Assembly: GCF_012911845.1 (NCBI RefSeq)
Contig: NZ_JAAXCU010000055.1
Coordinates: 1-63,852, forward strand
DNA from: Bacillus sp. RO2
Lineage (GTDB): Bacteria > Bacillota > Bacilli > Bacillales > Bacillaceae_I
Length of the DNA stretch: 63,852 nt
Reading direction: 5' to 3'
Program-made: the position numbers and the translations under genes
Part shown: positions 9,046-18,334 of the stretch, one piece after another
Layout: every line of letters starts with the position of its first letter
How positions within the stretch are numbered: the first letter of the stretch is position 1
The notes under the pieces: model-generated
The model's database searches: none
Seen by the model: the letters and a program-made list of their open reading frames with translations, nothing else
What the model was told of the DNA's origin: nothing

Positions 9046-9987
9046 TTATTGCCATTCTGGTCTGTCTATATAAGTGGACTGACAATGAGAAAGCAAAGCT
9101 CCAGCCGCTTTTAGCTGACTATGTTTTAAAGGAAGTTTGTTCGCCCGCATTTTCTCAAACCATTTTGCATATGTACGCTTATCTACTACTTGAACATCTG
9201 CCGGCCCATCCGTTATGTCAATATACCCTTTTGGGTGCAACAAAAGTTTAGTAACAGGCAAGCTCACATCATATAGCGGAAGGATATTTTTAATGATGGC
9301 CCCCATCCTGTTGAGGCTGATCGTTGGGTTTACTATTTTTCTTTCCTTTTCTCTTTCCCGAATGGACCAGAAGCGGTCATTATTTCCTAAAACCACACTC
9401 TCTTCTTGCTCCTCCATGTAATAGAGCACCATAATTTCGTTTGGGGTAATAAGGATGATTTCAAGTTCCACTGGTGCTTGCTTTACTAAAAAGATAGGTT
9501 TATACATCACAAAAAACGTATCTGGAAACCTTTGCAAAAAATATTTCAGTAACCATTCACGTTTATAATTCTTCTGCAGATAGGACATTTCTCTGATGGT
9601 GGAACTTGCCCATTTTAACTGAAGAGGAAGAATGGAATCAAGAAATTGTTGTTTGCTCTCTTCTGCCGTCTTACTGCCTGTGACACGGGGAAGTTCCCAC
9701 TCTTCTTCGTGTTCGTTATCAACGTTTAGGATGTTAACAGTGAACGACTCATCTTCTTGTTCCTTTTTCCTAAAGGACTTCATAAGGCTGATTAACCTGC
9801 CATCTTTTGAGGATGTTACCTCCGTATGAGCATTAGGAGAAGGGCTCTTTATATCAACCGGGTTTCTTAACATCTCTTGATAGGTATTCCATTGTTGCTT
9901 TTTTAATCTGATATATTGGTTTGGATAGCGATATATATCGGCTTCATAACGGGTGATATAATCTTGCAATTTTATTAATTGTGCCAA
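9046..9987 (-). CDS. ytlQ: NERD-like protein YtlQ
   Basis: A 313-residue soluble protein. The N-terminal third is basic and hydrophilic (MAQLIKLQDYITRYEADIYRYP), the middle (about 120-250) contains strand-rich sequence such as PIFLVKQAPVELEIILITPNEIMVLYY that resembles a nuclease-related domain, and the C-terminus is helical. It starts at TTG behind AGAGTGA. Family recognition as YtlQ rests on the N-terminal sequence and position downstream of amyX; function is unknown. The B. subtilis neighbour ytlR is not present. Confidence 0.7.
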   Translation of the reverse strand: MAQLIKLQDYITRYEADIYRYPNQYIRLKKQQWNTYQEMLRNPVDIKSPSPNAHTEVTSSKDGRLISLMKSFRKKEQEDESFTVNILNVDNEHEEEWELPRVTGSKTAEESKQQFLDSILPLQLKWASSTIREMSYLQKNYKREWLLKYFLQRFPDTFFVMYKPIFLVKQAPVELEIILITPNEIMVLYYMEEQEESVVLGNNDRFWSIREREKERKIVNPTISLNRMGAIIKNILPLYDVSLPVTKLLLHPKGYIDITDGPADVQVVDKRTYAKWFEKMRANKLPLKHSQLKAAGALLSHCQSTYIDRPEWQ

Positions 9988-10003
9988 TGGTGGTCACTCT
10001 TTT

Positions 10004-10693
10004 CTATAATAAATAATGAATGGCTACAGGTAATATTATGGCGTATAGTAATGCAGATAGTGTCATGCTGATGGAACTGAATGCCGCTTCCTCTTCTCCA
10101 TATTCCATCGCTTTAGCAGTCCCAATCCCGTGTGCAGCACACCCAAGCCCCACTCCAACCCCTAAAAAGTGGGTTATTCCAAGTATTCTCATTAGGACTG
10201 GCCCAAACAATGCACCAAAGATGCCACTTAGTATAACGAGCGCTGCCGCTAAGCTTGGTATACCCCCTGTAAGGTCTGCAATCTCCATGGCGATAGGGGA
10301 AGTCACAGATTTAGGAAGGAACGACGCGGAGTATATAGAAGGAAGGTTAGCAACCTTTACATACAAAAACCCAGTAACCATGCCGACAACTATTCCAGAC
10401 AATATTCCTGCAATCAATGGGATCCGATAACGTATAATTTTTGAACGTTGATGGTATAGGGGGTAAGCAAGCGCAACAACCGCCGGCCCGAGCAACTCCT
10501 GAATCCACCAACCTCCTAGCATATATGTATCATAAGATATATCAGTCAAATGCAAGCCAATAATAATTACTAGAGTCGTAGTGGCGACAGGATTGAAAAT
10601 CGGCATACGTAATCGGTTATAAATATGTCTCATTGCCAGAAAAGCTAGGTAGGTAGTAAGGATGAACAAGAAACTAAACCAACTATTCACCAT
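10004..10693 (-). CDS. lrgB: LrgB/CidB family membrane protein
   Basis: A 229-residue multi-pass membrane protein of the LrgB/YohK family, with several predicted helices and a conserved middle segment (PKSVTSPIAMEIADLTGGIPSLAAALVILSG split over residues about 124-154) and GIGTAKAMEYGEEE near the end. LrgB works with LrgA, either in holin-like control of murein hydrolases or in pyruvate/acetate-linked transport; which applies here cannot be told. It overlaps lrgA by 11 bases, so the two are translationally coupled. Confidence 0.88.
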   Translation of the reverse strand: MVNSWFSFLFILTTYLAFLAMRHIYNRLRMPIFNPVATTTLVIIIGLHLTDISYDTYMLGGWWIQELLGPAVVALAYPLYHQRSKIIRYRIPLIAGILSGIVVGMVTGFLYVKVANLPSIYSASFLPKSVTSPIAMEIADLTGGIPSLAAALVILSGIFGALFGPVLMRILGITHFLGVGVGLGCAAHGIGTAKAMEYGEEEAAFSSISMTLSALLYAIILPVAIHYLL

Positions 10694-11078
10694 TCAACAC
10701 ACCTGTTGCTTCTGTCTTATTATCGACAGATACTGCCGTTTTTTGAGCAACCACTCCCGAACATACCAAGACGATAATGGTTCCTACTAAAAGAGCGAGC
10801 AACATAATCATTCCTTCTGTTCCTGATAGAATGCTAAAGTAGTCCATCACTCCAACAGTGGCGGGGACAAAAAACAAAGGGAGATAGAAAAGAAGTACAT
10901 TTGCTCCGTCTTGCAAATATCTCTCCTTCACTACACCTGTCAAAAGCAGAATAAGCAGAAAAACCATTCCAATAATACTACCTGGAACTGGGATGTCAAA
11001 AGTACTTTGTAGTACTACACCAATTTTGTAAAACAAATAAAATACAATTACTTGAATTAATAGTTTCATTCCCCTCAT
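10683..11078 (-). CDS. lrgA: LrgA/CidA family holin-like protein
   Basis: A 131-residue protein with four hydrophobic segments, typical of CidA/LrgA: FDIPVPGSIIGMVFLLILLL near residues 27-46 holds the family PGSxxGM motif. It is the first gene of the lrgA-lrgB pair, and no LytST-type regulator is next to it. The pair is inserted between ytlQ and the RNA phosphodiesterase gene compared with B. subtilis. Distant Shine-Dalgarno GGAG upstream; the ATG three codons later is an alternative start. Confidence 0.88.
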   Translation of the reverse strand: MRGMKLLIQVIVFYLFYKIGVVLQSTFDIPVPGSIIGMVFLLILLLTGVVKERYLQDGANVLLFYLPLFFVPATVGVMDYFSILSGTEGMIMLLALLVGTIIVLVCSGVVAQKTAVSVDNKTEATGVLNGE

Positions 11079-11093
11079 TTTCTAATCCTACTC

Positions 11094-11651
11094 CTATACT
11101 AAAGAAAAAAATTCCTTTTCTTCATATTTGGGCAATCTGTTTAAATGTGTTTCATATAAAATGATATTGTTCACATTAAACGTCTCTTTCTGCGAACTGT
11201 GGACAGGAAGCAGATCATGATTAATGGATCCTGGCCCCTTCCACTTCCTTGCAATGGTGATATGTGGATGAAATGGCCGTGAGTCGAGCTGAAGTCCAAC
11301 CATCTCACATGCATCATATACAGATTTTCTCAGCAGATTAAGCTCCATTGACTTTTCGATACCGTACCAAAAAATTCGAGGTGACTGAGGATTCCCAAAT
11401 GTACCAAGCTCACTTAATGTGATCGAAAACTGCTGATGATTTGTGACAGTTTCTGAAAGAAGGGTTGTCAACTTTTCTTTTTGTCCTTCTTCCAAATCAC
11501 CTAAAAAAGCGAGTGTGATATGAAGGTCTTCCGGATGCACCCATCTTGTAAACGGAAAGTGGTTTTTTAATTTTTTCATATATAAATGGAACGCTTCCTT
11601 TAACGGTTGTGGAAGAGGTACAGCAACAAAATAATGAGTTTGAGTCGTCAT
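11094..11651 (-). CDS. thpR: RNA 2',3'-cyclic phosphodiesterase (ThpR/LigT, YtlP)
   Basis: A 185-residue 2H phosphoesterase. Both catalytic HxTx motifs are present: HITLAFLG (about 44-51) and HPHITIARKW (about 128-137). Enzymes of this family hydrolyse 2',3'-cyclic phosphate at RNA ends to 2'-phosphate, and in vitro some ligate tRNA halves. Cytosolic. It lies 15 bases upstream of lrgA, so it may be cotranscribed with the membrane pair. Confidence 0.92.
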   Translation of the reverse strand: MTTQTHYFVAVPLPQPLKEAFHLYMKKLKNHFPFTRWVHPEDLHITLAFLGDLEEGQKEKLTTLLSETVTNHQQFSITLSELGTFGNPQSPRIFWYGIEKSMELNLLRKSVYDACEMVGLQLDSRPFHPHITIARKWKGPGSINHDLLPVHSSQKETFNVNNIILYETHLNRLPKYEEKEFFSLV

Positions 11652-11833
11652 ATTCTCACCCTTCTTAATTTTACCAGATATCTTTTATTGTCTTGCATAT
11701 TATCTTAGCACCAAACAGACGATATAGTTAATTTAATCTTAATCCCTTAATAAGCCATGTGCTTAGTCCGTTTTTATAATTTATGATACAATACGGATTA
11801 TTGAGACATGAAAGAGAAAGGTTGTGCGTAGTA

Positions 11834-12772
11834 GTGAAGGTAGTTTCAAATATGGCTGATTTAATTGGAGATACTCCACTTGTTAAGTTAAACCGCATTG
11901 TGCCTGAAGGAGCGGCGACGGTTTATTTAAAATTAGAATTCCAAAACCCTAGCGGCAGTGTAAAAGATAGAGCTGCGTTTAATATGATTATCCAGGCAGA
12001 AAAGGATGGCCTCATCAAACCTGGTGCAACCATCATTGAACCAACTAGCGGAAATACCGGGATTGGTTTGGCGATGAATGCAGCAGCAAGAGGCTATAAA
12101 GCGATATTGATCATGCCGGATACGATGTCTAAAGAACGGATAAACCTTTTGAAAGCATATGGTGCAGAAGTAGTATTAACACCAGGCGATGAAAAAATGC
12201 CAGGTGCTATTAAAAAGGCCAAGGAGCTTGTAAAAGAAATACCTAACAGCTTTATGCCGATGCAGTTTGAAAACCATGCCAATTCTGATGCACACAGAAA
12301 GTCTACGGCACTCGAAATTATTGATGGTATGCAACAAATCGGCAAGCCATTAACCGCTTTCGTAGCAACGGCCGGAACTGGCGGAACCATTACTGGTACA
12401 GGAGAAGAGTTGAAAAAGCATTATGAAGGGTTGACTGTCCATGTCGTGGAGCCTGCAGGATCACCTGTCCTTTCCGGCGGGAAGCCTGGCAAACATAAGC
12501 TTGTGGGAACTAGTCCTGGGTTCATTCCAGATATCTTGAACCAGGAAGTTTATGATGAGATTTTCAAGATTGAAGATGGGGATGCATATGAAATCACTCG
12601 TAAGCTTGCTCGTCATGAGGGCATATTGGTTGGACCGTCTTCCGGTGCTGCTTGTTATTCTGCGATTGAGGTGGCAAAAAGGTTGACTCCTGATGATGTG
12701 GTAGTTTGTATCGCATGCGATACGGGAGAAAGGTATTTGTCTACCGACCTTTTTGATTTTGAGAATGAATAA
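11834..12772 (+). CDS. ytkP: Cysteine synthase family protein YtkP
   Basis: A PLP enzyme of about 312 residues in the O-acetylserine sulfhydrylase/cystathionine beta-synthase family. The PLP lysine lies in NPSGSVKDRAAFNMI, the substrate loop TSGNTGIGLAMN follows, and the phosphate loop is GTGGTITGTGE near residue 180. It makes cysteine or a related beta-substituted alanine; the exact donor and acceptor are unknown for YtkP. The GTG start at 11834 is the best fit to the family N-terminus; AAAGG lies 12 bases upstream, and TTG at 11822 is an alternative. Monocistronic. Confidence 0.88.
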   Translation: MKVVSNMADLIGDTPLVKLNRIVPEGAATVYLKLEFQNPSGSVKDRAAFNMIIQAEKDGLIKPGATIIEPTSGNTGIGLAMNAAARGYKAILIMPDTMSKERINLLKAYGAEVVLTPGDEKMPGAIKKAKELVKEIPNSFMPMQFENHANSDAHRKSTALEIIDGMQQIGKPLTAFVATAGTGGTITGTGEELKKHYEGLTVHVVEPAGSPVLSGGKPGKHKLVGTSPGFIPDILNQEVYDEIFKIEDGDAYEITRKLARHEGILVGPSSGAACYSAIEVAKRLTPDDVVVCIACDTGERYLSTDLFDFENE

Positions 12773-12776
12773 ACGA

Positions 12777-12815
12777 AAAGACCCTTGGCTGCATTAGCTG
12801 AGGGTCTTTGTAATT
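12777..12815 (+). terminator. Terminator after ytkP
   Basis: AAAGACCCT/AGGGTCTTT stem with a 15-base loop that folds further (GGCTGCATTAGCTG), then TGTAATTTT. Confidence 0.75.
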
Positions 12816-12818
12816 TTA

Positions 12819-13173
12819 ACCGTTCCTTTGCGCTGCAGGCACTCGCTTTCCGCGGGGCGGTGCTGGAGCCTTCTAGGCTTTGCCAAAGCTACTGAAAAAG
12901 TCTTAGAATTTATATATTGTTTTAGACACCGCTGTGGATTTCCGCAAATGGCTTCGCTTTCCTAGGAGCTGACGTGAGCCTCCTCGGCTTCGCCTGTGGG
13001 GTCTCCACCTAGCGCTATCTCCCTCAGGAGTCTTCGCCTTTTGCTCCAATCCACAGCTCAAAATTACTAAGTACTATATCATATCTGTTTTTCAGTGGTT
13101 TCACTTTGCCTATGGGGACTCAAGTCTGCCGCTATTTCCCGCCGGAGTCGAGTGCCTTCCGCTCCAATCCACT
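12819..13173. repeat. Structured repeat copy E split by a MITE-like insertion
   Basis: The halves 12819-12884 and 13111-13173 together make one element of the same architecture as copies C and D, with CTCGCTTTCCGCGG, TATGGGGACTC and CTCCAATCCACT in order. Between them 12885-13103 (219 bp) is flanked by a 7-base direct repeat CTTTGCC (12878-12884, 13104-13110). Its ends are imperfect inverted repeats built on ACTGAAAAA. No ORF is present in the 414 bases between ytkP and the MFS gene. Confidence 0.7.
12931..13057. repeat. Structured repeat copy D (127 bp) inside the insertion
   Basis: A complete element with perfect 10-base terminal inverted repeats GCTGTGGATT/AATCCACAGC. It matches copy C at 1-133 closely apart from the latter's 58-base insertion. 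Confidence 0.8.
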
Positions 13174-13186
13174 CATTTTTATGAAC

Positions 13187-14365
13187 TTATGATGCTTTTG
13201 CGAGTTGTTTTTTATCGGCTTGGTTGATCATCAGGATGAAGACTAATCCGCACATTGTTAAAAGGCCGAAGAACAAATAGACATGTGCAACGGAATAGTA
13301 CTCTGCAATAAAGCCGCCAAAGAATGTACAGAACCAACTCCCTAACCCATTACCGATGGCAGTATATAGAGAAACCGCCGTTGCACGTGCAGAGGTTGGG
13401 GCGATATCCCGTACAAACTGCAGCGCTGCAGGTATGAAAAGTCCAACAGAAAAACCTTGGGCAATCGTAGTCGCATACACCACATACAGTGGCGGCTCGA
13501 AGAAATATAGCACCCAACGGATCATCGCAATGGATCCCGCACTGATCATGATTGTATGAAGGCCAAAGCGCGCTATCCACTTTCCTGCCACTCTCATAAA
13601 AGGCGCCTCACTTCCAGCAGCAAGCAAGAAGGCAATCCCTACTCCCGTAACGGTGCCTCCAATATCAGTAATAAACAGCCCAAAATAAAAGTTGTTGGCA
13701 AATACAGGGCCGAATACAAGAAACGTTGTCACAAGGAACATCACAAACTTAGGCAACTTCATAAGCGTTCCGATGCCATCGCGGACATTGACACTGATTG
13801 TCTGACTTTCCTTCGGCAGGAAGCTCGATACCACCGTACCTAGCAATAGAGCTATTGCAAAGGTAAAGAATATTACTTTTAAAGAAAAGAAATCAGAAAG
13901 CCATCCCGCAACTAGAACAGCCACAGCAAAACCTATCGCTCCCCATAACCTGATGGAACCATAATTCCCTTTTGTCCTCTGAACATAATTAAGGGTAATG
14001 CTGTCTGAAATGGGTACAAGGGCGCTTTGCGTAACTGCCAACAGAAACGCGACAGCAAGCAAGGCTCCATAGCTCTCCATAAATGAAAAGGCAATACCTG
14101 TTACTGCTGTGAGAAAAAGCGTCCAGAGCAGGATTTGTTTTGGTTTTTGGGTATAGTCGCTAAAGACTCCCCACAATGGCTGTATGAATATCATTACAAC
14201 AGGACTAATCGACATGATCATCCCAATTTGTGATCCGCTCAGCCCCACATCTTCTTTTAAATATACTGTTAACAATGGGAATAGAGCCCCAAAGCTGAAA
14301 AATGTTAAAAAGTAAAAACTGTAAAAGTAGCGAGTTGTTTTGTCTTTCATTGAGGCAGTACTCAT
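13187..14365 (-). CDS. MFS transporter (YwbF/LacY-like)
   Basis: A 392-residue major facilitator with 12 predicted membrane helices. The start (YFYSFYFLTFFSFGALFPLL) and the loop GVFSDYTQKPKQ after helix 2, plus RLWGAIGFA after helix 4, resemble the MFS_1-like group containing the phenylpropionate permease HcaT, NupG and B. subtilis YwbF. The substrate is not evident. It is an insertion between ytkP and pepV relative to B. subtilis, transcribed toward the nested repeat locus. Confidence 0.82.
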   Translation of the reverse strand: MSTASMKDKTTRYFYSFYFLTFFSFGALFPLLTVYLKEDVGLSGSQIGMIMSISPVVMIFIQPLWGVFSDYTQKPKQILLWTLFLTAVTGIAFSFMESYGALLAVAFLLAVTQSALVPISDSITLNYVQRTKGNYGSIRLWGAIGFAVAVLVAGWLSDFFSLKVIFFTFAIALLLGTVVSSFLPKESQTISVNVRDGIGTLMKLPKFVMFLVTTFLVFGPVFANNFYFGLFITDIGGTVTGVGIAFLLAAGSEAPFMRVAGKWIARFGLHTIMISAGSIAMIRWVLYFFEPPLYVVYATTIAQGFSVGLFIPAALQFVRDIAPTSARATAVSLYTAIGNGLGSWFCTFFGGFIAEYYSVAHVYLFFGLLTMCGLVFILMINQADKKQLAKAS

Positions 14366-14472
14366 GATATATCCTTCTTTCTTCTCGTCAAATAAAGGAA
14401 AAAGTAAAAGGCTACTGCCCCATAGGGAAGTAACCTTTACATTCTACCACAATTATATTTAGGATAAATATG

Positions 14473-15888
14473 TTATTTTGCTAATTCATAGATAGCTTGT
14501 GCATAGATGGCAGTCGCCTTGATGAGATCTTCAATGTAAATATGCTCATCTTTTTGATGCGCCACGTCCTCCCTACCAGGGAAAAGCGGACCAAAAGCCA
14601 CACCTGCTTCAAGCGATCTTGCATATGTTCCACCACCGATGGACAATAACTCCGCTTTATCTCCAGTTTGTTCTTCATAAATCTTCTGAAGAGTTTGGAT
14701 AAGCTCGTGATCTTGTGGCACATGGTGTGCAGGAGAAACATTGAATTTTTTCACGTCAAAGCCAAACGTCTCTGCCTCATTACGCAACTGCTCTTCCACT
14801 TTCTTTGTATCGCATGTAACAGGAAAGCGAATGTTAACCCCTAAAGTGCCGACAGATGCTTCGCGGTCATATCGGAAAACACCTGTGTTGATGGTTAGGT
14901 CGTCAGTAATCTCGTCGTGGAAATTGATGTTAAGCTTTTTCCCACGAGAATCAAATGAAAGCTTTTCACTGATAAAACCGACAAAGGATGCACCACTTGC
15001 ATCTAGCCCTAAAGAGTGAAGGAAGTTCGCCAAATGGTAACCTGCATTCGTACCATTATCCGGCTCCATGGCATGGGCTGACACCCCTTTGATGTTAAGG
15101 TACAAAGCATTGCCTTCCTTCGTATAGCCACCCTCGATACCTTTTTCTGAAATGTATTCATTAAAAGCGTGCGTGATTTCGTCCATTTCTTCCGTCACTT
15201 CAAGTGACGCTTTCGCATGATCTGGCACCATGTTCAACCGGCGACCTGATTCAAATGTTAACAAGGTGACATTTGAAGATGGAGTCTCACCTTTGAAATC
15301 AAGCCCTAGCTGAATATCACCTATTCCTTTTTCCGCATAGATGATTGGGAAGTCCGCGTCAGGGGCAAACCCCATTGTAGGCATTTCTTCATGTTTAAAA
15401 TAGTGCTCTACACACTGCCAGTTGCTTTCCTCGTCTGTACCAATAATGATGCGCACACGTTTAGAAAGTGGGAGATCTAGCTCTTTTACTATCTTCAAAG
15501 CATAATAAGCCGCCATTGTCGGACCTTTGTCATCCATTGCACCACGTGCGAAAATTTTCCCGTCACGAATGGTGGCACTGAATGGTTCATCTGTCCAGCC
15601 GTCTCCTTCTGGGACTACATCCACATGACATAGGATTCCTACAAGCTCTTCTCCTTGGCCGTGTTCGATATGACCGGCATAATGGTCAACATTTTTTGTA
15701 AGAAAGCCGTCAGCTTTCCCCTTATGTAACAAATATTGAAGCGCCTCTTCTATTCCTTTTCCAAAAGGAGTCTCTGTGCTTGCCTCTTCTTCATTCAAGA
15801 CACTATTAATTTGTAAAAATTCCTGTGTATCTTTTATTAAGGAATCTTTTCTTTTCTCTACTTCTTCCAACCAATTAATATTTCCCAT
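14473..15888 (-). CDS. pepV: Dipeptidase PepV (M20 family, YtjP)
   Basis: A 471-residue zinc dipeptidase. M20 ligands are visible: GILCHVDVVPEGDGW (His and Asp near 84-90), ARGAMDDKGP (bridging Asp), IIGTDEESNWQ (catalytic Glu and metal Glu) and FAPDADFP (Asp). It cleaves dipeptides with an unblocked N-terminus in the cytosol. The gene starts 7 bases after the ythQ stop, so ythP-ythQ-pepV form one transcript with a transporter and a peptidase. Confidence 0.92.
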   Translation of the reverse strand: MGNINWLEEVEKRKDSLIKDTQEFLQINSVLNEEEASTETPFGKGIEEALQYLLHKGKADGFLTKNVDHYAGHIEHGQGEELVGILCHVDVVPEGDGWTDEPFSATIRDGKIFARGAMDDKGPTMAAYYALKIVKELDLPLSKRVRIIIGTDEESNWQCVEHYFKHEEMPTMGFAPDADFPIIYAEKGIGDIQLGLDFKGETPSSNVTLLTFESGRRLNMVPDHAKASLEVTEEMDEITHAFNEYISEKGIEGGYTKEGNALYLNIKGVSAHAMEPDNGTNAGYHLANFLHSLGLDASGASFVGFISEKLSFDSRGKKLNINFHDEITDDLTINTGVFRYDREASVGTLGVNIRFPVTCDTKKVEEQLRNEAETFGFDVKKFNVSPAHHVPQDHELIQTLQKIYEEQTGDKAELLSIGGGTYARSLEAGVAFGPLFPGREDVAHQKDEHIYIEDLIKATAIYAQAIYELAK

Positions 15889-15895
15889 TTAATCA

Positions 15896-17032
15896 TCACC
15901 TCATTAGAAAATGAAAAAGCGTATTCATCATAAGTACAAATCCAACTAATCCGACGGCCGGATAATACAGCCATCTTGTTACAAGATCTTGATAGTGTTC
16001 TTGAACCAGCTTCTTCCCCTTATGCATATTCAAGAAGGGATGTCCCACCAATTCATCATATACTATATTTAACCACTCTTTTAGAAAAAAGAAAAACGCC
16101 ATAAACAAGCCGAATGTCATCCATAACGGGAGATACCCCATGACAGCAATAGTGATACCAATCAGCTGCAAATACGAAAAAATATGACGAGAGTTTCGCA
16201 ACAGATATTTAAAGAACAATTCCGTCAAGGCACTATGGGGGCTCCTGTCTTCGATTATCCTTTGAGACCGCCTGAAAAATAAAGGCTTGTTTCTCTCAGA
16301 AGAACGAGGAACATGCACATATTCCGAAACATAGAAAATCATTCCGACATATTTCTGACGCACCTTTTCGTTATGAACCATATCGACCATAAAACTCTCT
16401 GTTCGCAAGTAAATGGTAAAAAAGGTTATGAAACCAAGCATAAGGAGAGCAGTTGATACAATCCACATAGATTGATTAACTGTTAGATAAGTAAAAAGTC
16501 CAAGAAATAGAAAAGCTGTGAACGTAATCAGTTTTCGCTTCCATCCAGACCAATGTAAATCTATCACTTTACCTAAAACGGTAGTGAATAGAAACAATGC
16601 AAGATAAAATGATATCCACTCAAGCAATGGGAAAGTAGACGGGCTGATCGCCTCCATTAGCAAATAGGTAAGAATAGCAATGAGCAAGGCTTTTATCACA
16701 TTCAATCCCATACTCGCTATCACACCCCACTTTTTCAACCCTTGCAATAAATCTCTTCGGTGAACAAAAAAGTACATATCCGCTTGCTGATAATAAACAC
16801 GGATAGCCCCCGTCCAAGCTAGATAATAGATAGCAAAAAGGGTTAAACCGTATGGAAGTTCCTGAAGCAAAGCAATGAAACTCGGAAACATATCATAAAT
16901 CATGGCTGCAACGAATAATAATGTAAGGACCATATAGACCAGGATCGTCCAATCAACAACAGCTTTTGTATTCTTCCATTGATACTGACGCTCTTGTTTT
17001 AAGCGATCCTTGTATAAACGGAATGCCGTCAT
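15896..17032 (-). CDS. ythQ: ABC transporter permease YthQ (EcsB-like)
   Basis: A membrane protein of about 378 residues with many hydrophobic segments and a cytoplasmic basic N-terminus (RLYKDRLKQERQYQWKNT), as in EcsB family permeases. The start at 17032 overlaps the ythP stop by one base (TGATG) with GGAG just upstream, indicating coupling. The substrate is unknown; Ecs-type exporters affect secretion and competence in B. subtilis. Confidence 0.85.
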   Translation of the reverse strand: MTAFRLYKDRLKQERQYQWKNTKAVVDWTILVYMVLTLLFVAAMIYDMFPSFIALLQELPYGLTLFAIYYLAWTGAIRVYYQQADMYFFVHRRDLLQGLKKWGVIASMGLNVIKALLIAILTYLLMEAISPSTFPLLEWISFYLALFLFTTVLGKVIDLHWSGWKRKLITFTAFLFLGLFTYLTVNQSMWIVSTALLMLGFITFFTIYLRTESFMVDMVHNEKVRQKYVGMIFYVSEYVHVPRSSERNKPLFFRRSQRIIEDRSPHSALTELFFKYLLRNSRHIFSYLQLIGITIAVMGYLPLWMTFGLFMAFFFFLKEWLNIVYDELVGHPFLNMHKGKKLVQEHYQDLVTRWLYYPAVGLVGFVLMMNTLFHFLMR

Positions 17033-17742
17033 CACTCCTGCTCCCTTTCGGATAGTGTGTAAAAACAATCTAGCAATGAAGCACCGGGAAGTTGGCAATT
17101 TATTTGTATATCTTGTAGGGTCCCTTCTGCTTTCTTGCGCCCGTCAGCCAAAAGAATAAACCTGTCACAAATCTTTTCCGCCGTATCCAGAACATGGGTA
17201 CACAACAAGATGCCTACACCCCTAGCCTGTTCCTGATGAAAAAGCTGGAGAAGCTTCTTCGTTGCAATCGGATCAAGCCCGATAAACGGTTCATCCACAA
17301 TATATAAAGTAGGCTTAGACATGATGGCAAAAATCAGCATGGCTTTTTGCTGCATCCCTTTTGAAAAGGTAGCAGGAGACTCGTGAATGACTTTTTCCAA
17401 ATCAAACAACATCAATAGTTCCTCTACTCTCTCTTTCCAAACCTTTTCTTCTATCTCCAGCAAAGATGCCATCAAATCTATATGCTCCCATAATGTCATA
17501 TCATAATAAAATACAGGCTTCTCAGGAATATAGGCATATGATTTATCGGAAGGAAGTGATATCTCTCCTTCAAAAAAAGGATTTAAGCCAAGTAAGGTTT
17601 TGATAGTTGTACTCTTACCGGCGCCGTTTGGACCAATCAGCCCCACCATCTCACCTTTTGAAACAGTAAAATCAATATTCTGCAAGACAGACATTTCATC
17701 ATCATATCCTGCTTTATCTAACTGTAAGGTTAGTAATTTCAT
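17032..17742 (-). CDS. ythP: ABC transporter ATP-binding protein YthP (EcsA-like)
   Basis: A 236-residue nucleotide-binding subunit. Walker A is GPNGAGKSTT (about 37-46), the signature loop reads FSKGMQQKA, Walker B is LYIVDEPFIGLD, and the H-loop is CTHVLD. SKGMQQK instead of LSGGQ is typical of EcsA-type exporters. It energises YthQ. It is the first gene of ythP-ythQ-pepV, and the 297-base upstream region is AT-rich and shared with the divergent ytzE. Confidence 0.9.
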   Translation of the reverse strand: MKLLTLQLDKAGYDDEMSVLQNIDFTVSKGEMVGLIGPNGAGKSTTIKTLLGLNPFFEGEISLPSDKSYAYIPEKPVFYYDMTLWEHIDLMASLLEIEEKVWKERVEELLMLFDLEKVIHESPATFSKGMQQKAMLIFAIMSKPTLYIVDEPFIGLDPIATKKLLQLFHQEQARGVGILLCTHVLDTAEKICDRFILLADGRKKAEGTLQDIQINCQLPGASLLDCFYTLSEREQE

Positions 17743-18039
17743 TTAGGGTCACACCTCTCTCCTGTCTTATACGATGTTTTAGGTCTAAAGTTTCATATTT
17801 TTCAAATAATTACTAGCAGAATAATGTCGAGTAGTGTAAAATAATGTATATAGACTCATAATTTATTCATTTACTCTTAACACATCCAAGACTAAATGTT
17901 AATATTGTGTAAATTGCATCATTATTCTAGAATTTTTTCCACATATTCGTGTACAATATAAACTAACTAAATACCTAACACCTATCATCAAGAATTTAGC
18001 GAGTAGTACCATGTTAAATACCGGATAAGGAGTGGTTTT

Positions 18040-18261
18040 TTGAAGCCTTCAACTAACCGTATGCTAACCCGTATTAAAGCCGTCTACATGTTTATTCATG
18101 AAAAGGGAACTGTCTCTACACAGCAGTTGGTCGATGAATTTGGGATTACACCCCGAACCGTCCAGCGTGATTTAAATGTGCTGGCATTTAATGACCTGGT
18201 TCAAAGTCCTACGAAAGGTAAGTGGACTACTACGCAGAAAAAAGTTAGGTTGACTTCATAA
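18040..18261 (+). CDS. ytzE: DeoR-type helix-turn-helix protein YtzE
   Basis: A 73-residue protein made almost only of a DeoR-family winged HTH: RIKAVYMFIHEKGTVSTQQL then FGITPRTVQRDLNVLAFNDL. It lacks the sugar-binding domain of full-length DeoR regulators, so it may act without a ligand or through a partner. The TTG start at 18040 is set by AAGGAG 7 bases upstream. A TTCGTGTACAAT promoter-like sequence lies near 17947-17958. Confidence 0.85.
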   Translation: MKPSTNRMLTRIKAVYMFIHEKGTVSTQQLVDEFGITPRTVQRDLNVLAFNDLVQSPTKGKWTTTQKKVRLTS

Positions 18262-18288
18262 GACTACATATACAATGTATGACACCAT

Positions 18289-18330
18289 AATAAAGCCCCA
18301 TTCCTTTTTTATATGGAATGGGGCTCTTCG
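18289..18330. terminator. Bidirectional terminator between ytzE and ytzG
   Basis: 11-bp arms AGCCCCATTCC/GGAATGGGGCT around a T-rich loop. Confidence 0.85.
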
Positions 18331-18334
18331 TTAT

